DNA from: Bradyrhizobium xenonodulans | GTDB taxonomy: Bacteria; Pseudomonadota; Alphaproteobacteria; Rhizobiales; Xanthobacteraceae | Length of the DNA stretch: 64,000 nucleotides | Assembly: GCF_027594865.1 (NCBI RefSeq) | Contig: NZ_CP089391.1 | Span: 5,300,501-5,364,500, forward strand | Direction of reading: 5' to 3' | Notes under the pieces: generated by a model | The model's database searches: none | What the model was told of the DNA's origin: nothing | What the model saw: the letters and a program-made list of their open reading frames with translations, nothing else | In this document: positions 54,621 through 63,282 of the stretch, in pieces | Position numbering within the stretch: position 1 is the stretch's first letter | Layout of the letters: the number at the start of each line of letters is the position of its first letter | Translations under genes and position numbers: made by a program

Positions 54621-56147
54621 CTAGCCACGCACCAGCGAGACCAGCCAGCGGCGGCCGAATAGGACGAGGATCGCGAGCGCGTAGACGATCGTGCCTCCGA
54701 CGGCGAGCAGGACGAGCGTCAGCTCATCGTGGAAGTGCATTGCGCCCAACCAAGAGCCGCCGAAGCGCGCGATCAGCCAGAAGGCGGCGGCGAGGATGAT
54801 GCCGGTCACGAGGAATTTCGCGAGCGACACTACCCAAGCGCGGTCCGGCACGAGAAAGCCGCGCCGCACGGCGAAGAACAGCACCAGCAGCAGATTGGTC
54901 CAGACGCCGACAGCGGTCGCGAGCGCGAGGCCAATCTGGGCAAGCGATCCCATCAGGGCGACCTTCAGGGCGACGTTGACGGCGATGCCGGTCAACGACG
55001 CCCGCACCGGCGTGGCGGTGTCCTTGCGCGCATAGAAGGTCGCAACCGCGCTGCGGATCAGCACGAAGGGGATCAGGCCGATGGCATAGGCCGCGAGCGT
55101 GGCGCCGGCTACGGCTGCATCGGCCTTGGAGAACGCACCGCGGGCGAACAGCGCACGCATGATCGCGTCGGGCACGGTGATGAAGGCGGCGACGAACGGG
55201 ATCGAGAACAGCAGCGTGAAGTCGAAGGCGCGGCGTTGCGCCTTCATCGCGCCGTCATGGTCGTTGGCCGTGATCCGCCGCGACATCTCCGGCAACAGCA
55301 CGGTGCCGATGGCGATGCCGATCACGCCGATCGGAAGCTGGTTGAGGCGATCGGCATAATACAGCGCCGACAGCGCGCCAGCGGGCAGGAAGGTCGCGAT
55401 GATGGTGTCGGCGAACAGCGCGACCTGCGTGCCCATCGAGCCCAGCGTTGCCGGCCCGAGCGCTTTGAAGAAGCCGCGAATGTCCTCGTCGAGCCTCAGT
55501 GGCGCAAAGCGCGGCAGGCCGCCATGGCGCGCGAGATCGCCCGCGAGCAGGAAATATTGCAGGAAGCCCGAGATCAGCACGCCCCAGGCCGCGGCGTGGC
55601 CCGCGGTCGGAAACCAGGCGGCGACCGCCAGCGTCATCATCATGGAGATGTTGAGGAAGATCGACGCCGCCGCGGCGCTGGCAAAGCGCTGCATCACGTT
55701 GAGCATGCCGCCATAGAGCGTCACCAGCGTGATCAGCAGCAGATAGGGAAAGGTGATCCGCGTCATCTCGATCGCGAGCCTGCGCTGCTCGGCGTCCTCG
55801 CTGAAGCCCGGCGCCAGAATGCTCATCGCCTGCGGCATGAACAGCCAGGCGACGATCAGCAGCACCACCTGCGAAGCCAAGAGCAGCGTGAAGATGCGGT
55901 CTGCGAACAGTTTTGCCGCTCCCTCCCCGCGCTCGCCATGAACATGGGCATAGGCCGGCACCCAGGCGGCGTTGAAGGCACCCTCGGCAAAGATCGCGCG
56001 AAAATGATTGGGCAGCCGCAGCGCCACGAAGAAGGCGTCGGCCACAGGACCAGCGCCGAGAATCGCCGCGAGCATGATGTCGCGGGCAAACCCTGTCAGC
56101 CGCGAGAGCAGCGTGTAACCACCGACCGTGAAGATGCGTCCGAGCAT
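54621..56147 (-). CDS. murJ: Lipid II flippase MurJ
   Basis: 508 residues with about 14 membrane helices. It opens MLGRIFTVGGYTLLSRLTGF and contains the conserved charged residues of the MATE-like core (RLPNHFRAIFAEGAFNAAW, and ADRLNQLPIGVIGIAIGTVL). It flips the peptidoglycan precursor lipid II across the inner membrane. It lies next to envelope-sugar genes but is separated from them by a palindromic repeat. Confidence 0.95.
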   Translation of the reverse strand: MLGRIFTVGGYTLLSRLTGFARDIMLAAILGAGPVADAFFVALRLPNHFRAIFAEGAFNAAWVPAYAHVHGERGEGAAKLFADRIFTLLLASQVVLLIVAWLFMPQAMSILAPGFSEDAEQRRLAIEMTRITFPYLLLITLVTLYGGMLNVMQRFASAAAASIFLNISMMMTLAVAAWFPTAGHAAAWGVLISGFLQYFLLAGDLARHGGLPRFAPLRLDEDIRGFFKALGPATLGSMGTQVALFADTIIATFLPAGALSALYYADRLNQLPIGVIGIAIGTVLLPEMSRRITANDHDGAMKAQRRAFDFTLLFSIPFVAAFITVPDAIMRALFARGAFSKADAAVAGATLAAYAIGLIPFVLIRSAVATFYARKDTATPVRASLTGIAVNVALKVALMGSLAQIGLALATAVGVWTNLLLVLFFAVRRGFLVPDRAWVVSLAKFLVTGIILAAAFWLIARFGGSWLGAMHFHDELTLVLLAVGGTIVYALAILVLFGRRWLVSLVRG

Positions 56148-56206
56148 GCGTCTGTTTTAGAGCATGGCGAGATTAGGTCTAGGTGCAAGCCGCGAAGAAG
56201 GTTTGC

Positions 56207-56326
56207 CCCTTCCCCCGCTTGCGGGGGAGGGTTGGGGAGAGGGTGTCTCCACAGCGGGACAGTCCCCAAGAGGAGAGAACCCTCACCCGGCGCTTCGCGC
56301 CGACCTCTCCCGCAAGCGGGAGAGGT
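56207..56326. repeat. CCTTCCCCCGCTTGCGGGGGAGG palindromic repeat, copy 2
   Basis: Nearly identical to 35559-35680 over 120 bases, including TGGGGAGAGGGT and the closing CTCTCCCGCAAGCGGGAGAGG hairpin. Between murJ and the aminotransferase gene. Confidence 0.88.
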
Positions 56327-56331
56327 GAGCC

Positions 56332-57519
56332 TCACCCCGCGAGCGCGCCGCGGACGGCGGCGATGATTCGCTCCTGGTCGGCTTCGGTCAGATAGGCGTG
56401 CATCGGCAGGCTGATGACGTCCTGCGACAGGCTCTCGCAAGCAGGCAGGCCACCCTCGGCGACCGGATACTGCTTGTAGGCGGTCTGCTGGTGCATCGAC
56501 TTGCCATAATAGATCGCGGTCGGCACGCCCTGGGCCTTCAGCGCAGCGGCGAAGCCGTCGCGGTCGGTGCCCTCAGGCAGGCGGATGGTGTACTGCGCCC
56601 AGACCGAGGTGTTGCCCGGCGCCAGACGCGGCACGGTGACGACGTTGGAGAGGCCCCGCGCGTAGCGCTCGGCGACCCTGTTGCGGGCGGCGATCTCGTC
56701 GTCGAAAATCTTCAGCTTCTCGATCAGGACCGCGGCCTGCATGGTGTCGATCCGGCCGGTCAGGCCGAGGCGGACGTTGTCGTATTTATCGACGCCCTGC
56801 CCGTGCACGCGGATGCTGCGCAGCGTGGCCGCGAGCTCGTCGTCATCGGTGAAGATCGCGCCGCCGTCGCCGAAGCAGCCGAGCGGCTTTGCCGGGAAGA
56901 AGCTGGTCGCGGTGGCGAGCCCGAAGGTGCCGAGCTTGCGGCCCTTGTAGCTCGCGCCAAAACCCTGTGCGGCGTCGTCGAGCACGAACAGGCCTTCGGC
57001 CTTCGCGATCTCGGCGATGGCGTCGTGATCGGCGGGCTGGCCGAACAGGTCGACCGGAATCACCGCAACAGGCTTGAGGCCCGCCTTGCGTGCGGTCGCG
57101 ATGCCGCGCTTGAGCGATTCCGGGCTCATGTTGAAGGTGGCTTCGTCGACGTCGACATAAACAGGCGTAGCCCCGGTCCGCGCCACCGGCGAGGCGGTCG
57201 CGATGAAGGTGAAGGACGGGCAGAACACGGCATCGCCGGGCCCGACATTCTTCGCCATCATCACCATCAGGATCGCGTCGGTGCCGCTGGCGCAGCCGAT
57301 CACGTGCTTGGCGCCACTATAGGCCGCAAGCTGCTTCTCGAGCTCGGCGACTTCAGGGCCGTTGACGAACTGGCAATGGTCCATCACGCGCTTGACGGCG
57401 GCATCGAGCGAGGCGCCGAGCCGGCGGCGCTGCGAGGCAACGTCGATGAACGGAATGGGTTCGGAACGCAAATGCTGGTTCATGGCCTGGTTCTTGGCGC
57501 CTTCTTGCGAGGTCGACAT
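56332..57519 (-). CDS. DegT/DnrJ/EryC1/StrS sugar aminotransferase (WbpE/WlbC-like)
   Basis: 395 residues, fold type I. The PLP lysine is in SFFPAKPLGCFGDGG, and VLDDAAQGFGASYKG carries the aspartate. Such enzymes transfer an amino group to C3 of a UDP-keto-sugar acid. The next gene, 9 bases upstream, is the NAD-dependent dehydrogenase that makes the keto sugar, so the pair resembles WbpB-WbpE (UDP-2,3-diacetamido-glucuronate route). The N-terminal extension before MNQHLRSEP may not be translated. Confidence 0.9.
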   Translation of the reverse strand: MSTSQEGAKNQAMNQHLRSEPIPFIDVASQRRRLGASLDAAVKRVMDHCQFVNGPEVAELEKQLAAYSGAKHVIGCASGTDAILMVMMAKNVGPGDAVFCPSFTFIATASPVARTGATPVYVDVDEATFNMSPESLKRGIATARKAGLKPVAVIPVDLFGQPADHDAIAEIAKAEGLFVLDDAAQGFGASYKGRKLGTFGLATATSFFPAKPLGCFGDGGAIFTDDDELAATLRSIRVHGQGVDKYDNVRLGLTGRIDTMQAAVLIEKLKIFDDEIAARNRVAERYARGLSNVVTVPRLAPGNTSVWAQYTIRLPEGTDRDGFAAALKAQGVPTAIYYGKSMHQQTAYKQYPVAEGGLPACESLSQDVISLPMHAYLTEADQERIIAAVRGALAG

Positions 57520-57528
57520 GGAAAGAGT

Positions 57529-58533
57529 TCAGCCGGCGACGCGGCGCGGACCCTTGCGGGCGGGCGCCGTCGCCGCGGGACGCGACGGCGTCTCGAGGCA
57601 TTGCGTCGCGATCTCGAGGCTCGCAACGCCCTCGTCACCGGTCACTGCCGGCGTCTCGCCGTTGCGGACGGCCTTGAGGAATGCGATCAGCTCGGCGCGC
57701 AGCGGCTCGTCATGGCCGACCGGCAGATGCCGCATCGAGTAGCTGCCGTCCGGTTTGAAGCCGAAGCACTCGGTGACCTGGCGCGTGAGCAGATCGCCCA
57801 TCACGTATTTGCCGCGGGTCGCGACCGTGACGCTGCGCGCCTTGAACGGCGTCAGCCAGTTGGTGTTGATGTGCGCGAGCACGCCACTCTCGGTGCGGAA
57901 CTGGAGCAGTGCGATGTCCTCGCGCTCGGCGACCGCGCTCGACAATTGCGGCTGCACCTCGACGATGTCCGATTCGGTGAACCAGCGGATCAGATCGATG
58001 TCGTGCACGGCGAGGTCGATGACGACGCCGACGTTCGACATGCGCGGCGGGAACGGGCCGACGCGGGTGATCGCAATGGAGAGAATGTCCTCGCCCGCGA
58101 TCGCCTGCTTGACCGCAGCGACCGCCGGATTGAAGCGCTCGACATGGCCGACCATCAGCGTCACGCCGGCCTTCTGTGCGGCGGCGACGATCTCGCGGCC
58201 TTCCGCGACCGTGGAGGCGATCGGCTTCTCGACCAGCACGTGGATGTTCTTGGCGATGCAGGCGAGCGCGACCTCGTGATGCAGGTGGGTCGGCGCCGCG
58301 ATGGTGACGGCATCGACGCCGGCCGCGAACAGCTGGTCGATGGTCTCGAAGCCCTGGCAGCTCGCAAGCTCGGTGGTGCGCGTCAAATGCGCCGGCGACG
58401 GATCGACCACGCCGACGAGGGTGACGCCGGGAAGACCCGCGAGCACGCGCGCGTGGTTGCTGCCCATTACGCCGGCGCCAATGACACCGACGCGCAAGCC
58501 GGCCTTTGCCGGTTGTGACCCTTTGGAACTCAT
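57529..58533 (-). CDS. Gfo/Idh/MocA-family UDP-sugar dehydrogenase (WbpB/WlbA-like)
   Basis: 334 residues. NAD-binding GVIGAGVMGSNHARVLAGL at the N-terminus, then HVLVEKPIASTV with the family EKP motif and the substrate lysine/histidine region HDIDLIRWF. It likely oxidises C3 of a UDP-N-acetylglucosaminuronate before amination by the adjoining enzyme. N-acetyltransferase and epimerase genes of the complete pathway are not in this stretch. Confidence 0.9.
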   Translation of the reverse strand: MSSKGSQPAKAGLRVGVIGAGVMGSNHARVLAGLPGVTLVGVVDPSPAHLTRTTELASCQGFETIDQLFAAGVDAVTIAAPTHLHHEVALACIAKNIHVLVEKPIASTVAEGREIVAAAQKAGVTLMVGHVERFNPAVAAVKQAIAGEDILSIAITRVGPFPPRMSNVGVVIDLAVHDIDLIRWFTESDIVEVQPQLSSAVAEREDIALLQFRTESGVLAHINTNWLTPFKARSVTVATRGKYVMGDLLTRQVTECFGFKPDGSYSMRHLPVGHDEPLRAELIAFLKAVRNGETPAVTGDEGVASLEIATQCLETPSRPAATAPARKGPRRVAG

Positions 58534-58650
58534 CTGAGCAAACCCCGATTCAACGCAAATCCCCGGGCCGCTTCTAGCACGGACGCCACATTTGTGGCGA
58601 ATGCCGCCCCAATGGGCCGGACACGATTTGATTCAAAAAATTACACGTTC

Positions 58651-58693
58651 CCCGGGCCTTAAGCCGAAAAAGATACCGCCTTTTCGGCCCGGG
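58651..58693. terminator. Long imperfect palindrome, possible terminator or attenuator of manC
   Basis: CCCGGGCC (58651-58658) pairs with GGCCCGGG (58686-58693), or GCCGAAAA (58663-58670) with TTTTCGGC (58681-58688); the two overlap and cannot both form. A TTTTTT run lies a dozen bases further on the minus strand. Confidence 0.4.
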
Positions 58694-58716
58694 TCGCGTG
58701 ATTCGGAGCTTGCTGG

Positions 58717-60135
58717 TTACGACCTTTGATAGTCGTCTTCAATCCGGATGATGTCGTCTTCCCCGAGATAGCTTCCAGTCTGAACCTCGATGAGTTCCAG
58801 CATGATTTTACCGGGGTTCTCCATCCGGTGCACCGCGCCCATCGGGATGTAGATGGACTCGTTCTCGTGCACCGTCTTCACGGTTTCGTTGACGGTGACC
58901 CGGGCGGCGCCACGGACCACGATCCAGTGCTCGGCGCGATGATGGTGCTTCTGGAGCGACAGGCGCCCGCCCGGCTTCACCACGATGCGCTTGACCTGAT
59001 GGCGCTCGCCATTGTCGACCGACTGGTAGCTGCCCCAGGGCCGGTGCACCTTGAGGTGCTCCTCGGTGACCTTCGGCGCGACCGTCTTGAGCTTGGTGAC
59101 GAGGCGCTTCAGGCCATTGGCATCCTTCTGCCGCGAGACCAGCACCGCATCGGCAGTCGCGACCACGACGAGATCGTCGACGCCTTCGAGCGCGACCAGC
59201 GCCTGGTCGGTGGTGACGTTGCAATTGCGCGAGTCTTCGAACACCGCGGTGCCGTGCGCGGCATTGCCTTGCGCGTCCTTCTCCGACAGCTCCCACACCG
59301 CGAGCCAGGAGCCGACGTCGGACCAGCCGCAGGACACCGGCACGACCGCGGCGCGCGAGGTCTTCTCCATCACCGCATAGTCGATCGAGATCGCCTTCGC
59401 CGCGCCGAACGCCTCGGGCTCCAGCGTCACGAAGCCGAGATCGCGGCCGGCATTAGTGACGGCGTTGGAGATCGCTTCCACGCTTCCCGCATCGACCTTG
59501 CGGTATTCGTCGAGCAGGACAGAGGCCGGGAACATGAAGTTGCCGCTGTTCCAGAGATAGCCCGAATTGACGTATTCGGCGGCCTTCACCGCGTCCGGCT
59601 TCTCGACGAAGCGCGCGACCGCGTGCACCGTGCCGGAGATCGCCTCGCCCGGGCTGATATAGCCGTATTCCGTCGCCGGCCGTTCCGGCTTGACGCCGAA
59701 GGTGACGATGCGTCCGGCGCTGGCGGCGGTGAGGCCTTCGCGGCAGGCGGCGACGAAGGCGGCATTGTCCTGCACCACGTGATCGGCGGCGAGCGCGAGC
59801 ACGATCGCTTCACTCGAACGATTCTGCGCGAACACCGCGCCCGCGGCGATCGCGGGGCCGGAATCGCGCCGCATCGGCTCGAGGATCACGTCGGCCTCGA
59901 TGCCGATCTCGGCGAGCTGCTCCAGCACCATGAAGCGGTAGGACGCGTTGGTGATGACGATCGGACGATCGAACAGCGCGGCGTCGGAGACGCGCAGCAG
60001 CGTGTCCTGGAAGGTCGAGCGCGTGCCGAACAGCGGTAGGAATTGCTTGGGGCGCACCTCGCGCGAAGCCGGCCACAGCCGCGTTCCGGCGCCGCCGCAC
60101 ATGATCAGGGGGATAATGCGTTTGTCCATCGTCAT
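58717..60135 (-). CDS. manC: Bifunctional mannose-1-phosphate guanylyltransferase / mannose-6-phosphate isomerase
   Basis: 472 residues. The N-terminal nucleotidyltransferase has GGAGTRLWPASREVRPKQFL. The C-terminal cupin has VHRPWGSYQSVD and the metal pocket LQKHHHRAEHWIVVRG. It supplies GDP-mannose for capsule, LPS or EPS. ATG 60135 has AAGG at the right spacing. The stop of the upstream epimerase gene ends one base before it, so the two are coupled. Confidence 0.94.
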   Translation of the reverse strand: MTMDKRIIPLIMCGGAGTRLWPASREVRPKQFLPLFGTRSTFQDTLLRVSDAALFDRPIVITNASYRFMVLEQLAEIGIEADVILEPMRRDSGPAIAAGAVFAQNRSSEAIVLALAADHVVQDNAAFVAACREGLTAASAGRIVTFGVKPERPATEYGYISPGEAISGTVHAVARFVEKPDAVKAAEYVNSGYLWNSGNFMFPASVLLDEYRKVDAGSVEAISNAVTNAGRDLGFVTLEPEAFGAAKAISIDYAVMEKTSRAAVVPVSCGWSDVGSWLAVWELSEKDAQGNAAHGTAVFEDSRNCNVTTDQALVALEGVDDLVVVATADAVLVSRQKDANGLKRLVTKLKTVAPKVTEEHLKVHRPWGSYQSVDNGERHQVKRIVVKPGGRLSLQKHHHRAEHWIVVRGAARVTVNETVKTVHENESIYIPMGAVHRMENPGKIMLELIEVQTGSYLGEDDIIRIEDDYQRS

Positions 60136-60136
60136 C

Positions 60137-61126
60137 TCAAACCTTGAAGTAGTCCCGATACCAGGTGACAAAATTACGAACCCCGAGCGCGATCGGCGTT
60201 GACGGTGCAAAGCCGGTGTCGCGCATCAGGTCCTCGACATCCGCGAACGTTTCCAAAACGTCTCCCGGCTGCATCGGCAGCAATTCTTTGATCGCCGTCC
60301 GACCCAGCTCCTGCTCCAGAAGCCCGACGACATGCATCAGCTCTTCCGGATGGTGGTTGCCGACATTGTAGACCTTAGACGGCGCATTTGCGGCAGCCGG
60401 GTCATCTGCGGGCACACGATCGATGAGCTTGGATACTACACGGGTGACGTCGTCAATATAGGTGAAGTCGCGGCGCATTTTGCCATGGTTAAAGAGCCGG
60501 ATCGGCTGGCCCGCCATGATGGCGTTCACGAACAGAAACATGGCCATATCAGGCCGTCCCCACGGGCCGTAAATGGTGAAGAAGCGCAGGCCCGTGACCG
60601 GGAGCCGGTAGAGATGGCTGTAGGACTGCGCCATCAGCTCGTTGGCCTTCTTGGTCGCGGCATAGAAGCTCACGGGATGGTCGGTGCGGTCCTGCACGGC
60701 AAACGGCAGTTTTGTATTGGCACCGTAAACGGAGGATGACGAGGCGTAGACGAGATGACGACAGCCGTTGTTGCGGCAGCCTTCGAGCACGTTGAGGAAA
60801 CCGCTCAGATTGGAATCGGCGTAAGCCTGCGGCTGCTCGATCGAGTAGCGCACGCCGGCTTGCGCGGCGAGATGCACGACTTTGGCAAATCGATGTCGCG
60901 CGAACAGCGCCGCCATCGTCGCGCGGTCGGCAAGATCGGCCTCGACGAAGGAGAACCGGGAATCGGTCGCGAGCAGTCCCAGCCGCGCCCGCTTCAGCGC
61001 CGGATCGTAATAATGGTTGAGATTGTCGAGTCCGACCACAGGCCGGCCTTCGCCAAGGAGCTGCCGGGCGACGTGAAAGCCGATGAAGCCGGCGGCACCC
61101 GTGACCAAAATCGCCTGATCCGTCAT
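60137..61126 (-). CDS. NAD-dependent sugar epimerase, UDP-glucuronate 4-epimerase-like
   Basis: 329 residues, extended short-chain dehydrogenase. NAD site ILVTGAAGFIGFHVARQLL, active-site YxxxK in SFYAATKKANELM and Ser/Ser in YASSSSVYG. LDNLNHYYDPALKRARL is the hallmark of UDP-glucuronate 4-epimerase (CapI/LspL class), giving UDP-galacturonate for LPS or EPS. Operon with ManC. Confidence 0.92.
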   Translation of the reverse strand: MTDQAILVTGAAGFIGFHVARQLLGEGRPVVGLDNLNHYYDPALKRARLGLLATDSRFSFVEADLADRATMAALFARHRFAKVVHLAAQAGVRYSIEQPQAYADSNLSGFLNVLEGCRNNGCRHLVYASSSSVYGANTKLPFAVQDRTDHPVSFYAATKKANELMAQSYSHLYRLPVTGLRFFTIYGPWGRPDMAMFLFVNAIMAGQPIRLFNHGKMRRDFTYIDDVTRVVSKLIDRVPADDPAAANAPSKVYNVGNHHPEELMHVVGLLEQELGRTAIKELLPMQPGDVLETFADVEDLMRDTGFAPSTPIALGVRNFVTWYRDYFKV

Positions 61127-61315
61127 CCTGTTCCCACGGGATCCCTAGCTCACGGCGTCCCTTTAGCCACGGTATCGAGGGGGTCGCAAGAGCCCGAGAG
61201 CCCTCTTCACGACAGCTATTGCAAGATCGGCGCCAAAACCATACCAAAGCGGCCGAATTCGGCGCCCTGCGTCGGGTTGCCTCAAATCTTCGCAAACCCA
61301 GTTCATGCGGGCGAG

Positions 61316-62275
61316 ATGCGCCGAATCCTGCTGTCGACGGCCAAAATCCTGATTTCCGCGGCGCTGCTCTACCTGGCGCTGCGCAAGGTGGATCTGACCG
61401 AACTGTTTTCGCGCTTCACCGCGACCAGCCTGTTCTGGATCGCCATGGCGATCGCGATCACGTTCCTGCAAATCTTCGTCGGCGTGCTGCGCTGGCGCGA
61501 GATCAGCGCCGAATGCGGCGCGCCGCTCGAGTTCGCCCGGGCCATGCGCTACAACGTGATCGGCGCTTTCTTCAACCAGACGCTGCCCTCCGCAATCGGC
61601 GGCGATGCGGTCCGGCTGTGGCTGGTCGCGCGCGCCGGCGCCGGCTGGCGAGCCGCGACCTACTCGATCTTCGTCGACCGCGCGATCGGCTTGATCGCGC
61701 TCGCGATCCTCATCGTCGCGAGCCTACCCTGGAGCTACGAGCTCATCACCGATCCGCACGGACGCTCGGCGCTGCTGCTGGTCGACCTCGCCGCGCTTGC
61801 AGGCGGGCTCGGCTTCCTGGTCTTCGGCGCGCTGAAATGGTCGTGGTTGAAGACCTGGTGGGCGACCCACCATGTCCACGCCTGCGCCGCGATCGCCAAC
61901 CGCGTGATCTTCAACACCAGGCGCGGCCCCGTCATCGCGATCCTGTCGCTGCTCATTCACGTGCTCGCCGTCGTGATCGCCTGGTGCGTGGTGCAGTCGA
62001 TCGCGGCACCGGTCACGTTCGCCCAGGTCTTCCTGCTGGTGCCGCCCGTGATGTTGATCACCCTGATGCCGATCTCGATCGCGGGCTGGGGCGTGCGCGA
62101 GGCGACCATGGGCCTCGCCTTCGGCTTCGCCGGGCTTGCCGCCAATGAAGGCGTCAACGTCTCGCTGCTGTTGGGCGCGGTTTCCTTCATCGTCGGCGCC
62201 TTCGGCGGCCTCGTCTGGATCCTCAGCGCCGAGAAAGCCGCACAGGGCTCGGCGCAGCTCGGGGTGCCGGAGTGA
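61316..62275 (+). CDS. Flippase-like membrane protein (LPG synthase TM-domain family, UPF0104)
   Basis: 319 residues with eight or so membrane helices. It starts RRILLSTAKILISAALLYLA and has FFNQTLPSAIGGDAVRLWLV and MPISIAGWGVREATMGLAF, the signatures of this family. It is the membrane part of MprF-like proteins without the synthase domain and is thought to move lipid-linked molecules. Its stop overlaps the GTG of the next gene by four bases. Confidence 0.87.
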   Translation: MRRILLSTAKILISAALLYLALRKVDLTELFSRFTATSLFWIAMAIAITFLQIFVGVLRWREISAECGAPLEFARAMRYNVIGAFFNQTLPSAIGGDAVRLWLVARAGAGWRAATYSIFVDRAIGLIALAILIVASLPWSYELITDPHGRSALLLVDLAALAGGLGFLVFGALKWSWLKTWWATHHVHACAAIANRVIFNTRRGPVIAILSLLIHVLAVVIAWCVVQSIAAPVTFAQVFLLVPPVMLITLMPISIAGWGVREATMGLAFGFAGLAANEGVNVSLLLGAVSFIVGAFGGLVWILSAEKAAQGSAQLGVPE

Positions 62276-63282
62276 ACCCACCCGCCGATGCCGTTGCCGC
62301 CGCGCCCTCGCTGCTTGCCCTCGCGATCGCCGCGCTGATCTCGGCGCTCATCACCAGGACCAGCCGTCCCCTGCTCCAGCGCTACGCGCTGGCGCGACCG
62401 AATGCGCGCTCCTCCCATCGCACCCCGACGCCGCAAGGCGCCGGTATCGCGGTGATCTCAGCGACGCTTCTCGTTGCATCGATGTGGGCGACCTGGGCGA
62501 ACATCGCGATCCCGCCGGCGCTGGTCATTGCGACGATCGTGATCGCGCTGGTCGGATTCGCCGACGATATCGTGTCGCTGCCGGTGCTGGTGCGGCTCGC
62601 GCTGCAAGCGGCCTGCGTCGGCGCGGTGGTGTTCACCGCGCCCGAGACGGCGCGCATCGTGCCGGCGCTGCCGCTCGTGCTGGAACGCGGGCTGATCATG
62701 CTCGCCGGCGTCTGGTTCGTGAACCTCGTCAACTTCATGGACGGGCTCGACCTGATGACGGTCGCGGAAGTGGTGCCGGTCGCAGCGGCGCTGCTGCTGC
62801 TGGGATGGCTCGGCGATCTCTCCTGGCCGGCCGTGCTGATCGCGACGGCGCTGTGCGGCGCCATGCTCGGCTTTGCGCCATTCAACAGGCCGGTCGCAAG
62901 AGTCTTCCTGGGGGATGTCGGCAGCCTGCCGATCGGCCTTTTGCTCGGCTGGTGCCTGCTGGAGCTTGCCTGGCACGGACAGCCCGCCGCGGCGCTGCTG
63001 CTGCCCGGCTACTATCTTGCGGATTCCACCATCACGCTGTTTCGCCGCATCGCGCGCCGCGAGCAGTTCTGGTCGGCGCATCGCTCGCACTTCTATCAGC
63101 GCGCCACCGACAACGGCTTTTCGGTCCCGCGCGTGATCGGCGAGGTGTTCGCTCTCAATCTCGTGCTCGCATTGCTCGCCATCGTCACCGTCCGCGCCGG
63201 CGCGATGGCGACCACGCTTGTCTGTCTGCTCGCAGGCGCGATCGCGATCGTAGTCGTGCTGCGCCGCTTCTCCCGCCCTTAG
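62272..63282 (+). CDS. Polyprenyl-phosphate HexNAc-1-phosphate transferase, WecA/WbpL family
   Basis: 336 residues, about 10 membrane helices. Conserved VNFMDGLDLMT carries the metal-binding aspartates, and FLGDVGSLPIG and RRIARREQFWSAHRSHFYQR form the cytoplasmic loops. It loads the first sugar-1-phosphate onto undecaprenyl phosphate to start O-antigen or EPS synthesis. GTG start 62272 overlaps the previous stop (GTGA). The end overlaps the convergent epimerase by four bases. Confidence 0.92.
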   Translation: MNPPADAVAAAPSLLALAIAALISALITRTSRPLLQRYALARPNARSSHRTPTPQGAGIAVISATLLVASMWATWANIAIPPALVIATIVIALVGFADDIVSLPVLVRLALQAACVGAVVFTAPETARIVPALPLVLERGLIMLAGVWFVNLVNFMDGLDLMTVAEVVPVAAALLLLGWLGDLSWPAVLIATALCGAMLGFAPFNRPVARVFLGDVGSLPIGLLLGWCLLELAWHGQPAAALLLPGYYLADSTITLFRRIARREQFWSAHRSHFYQRATDNGFSVPRVIGEVFALNLVLALLAIVTVRAGAMATTLVCLLAGAIAIVVVLRRFSRP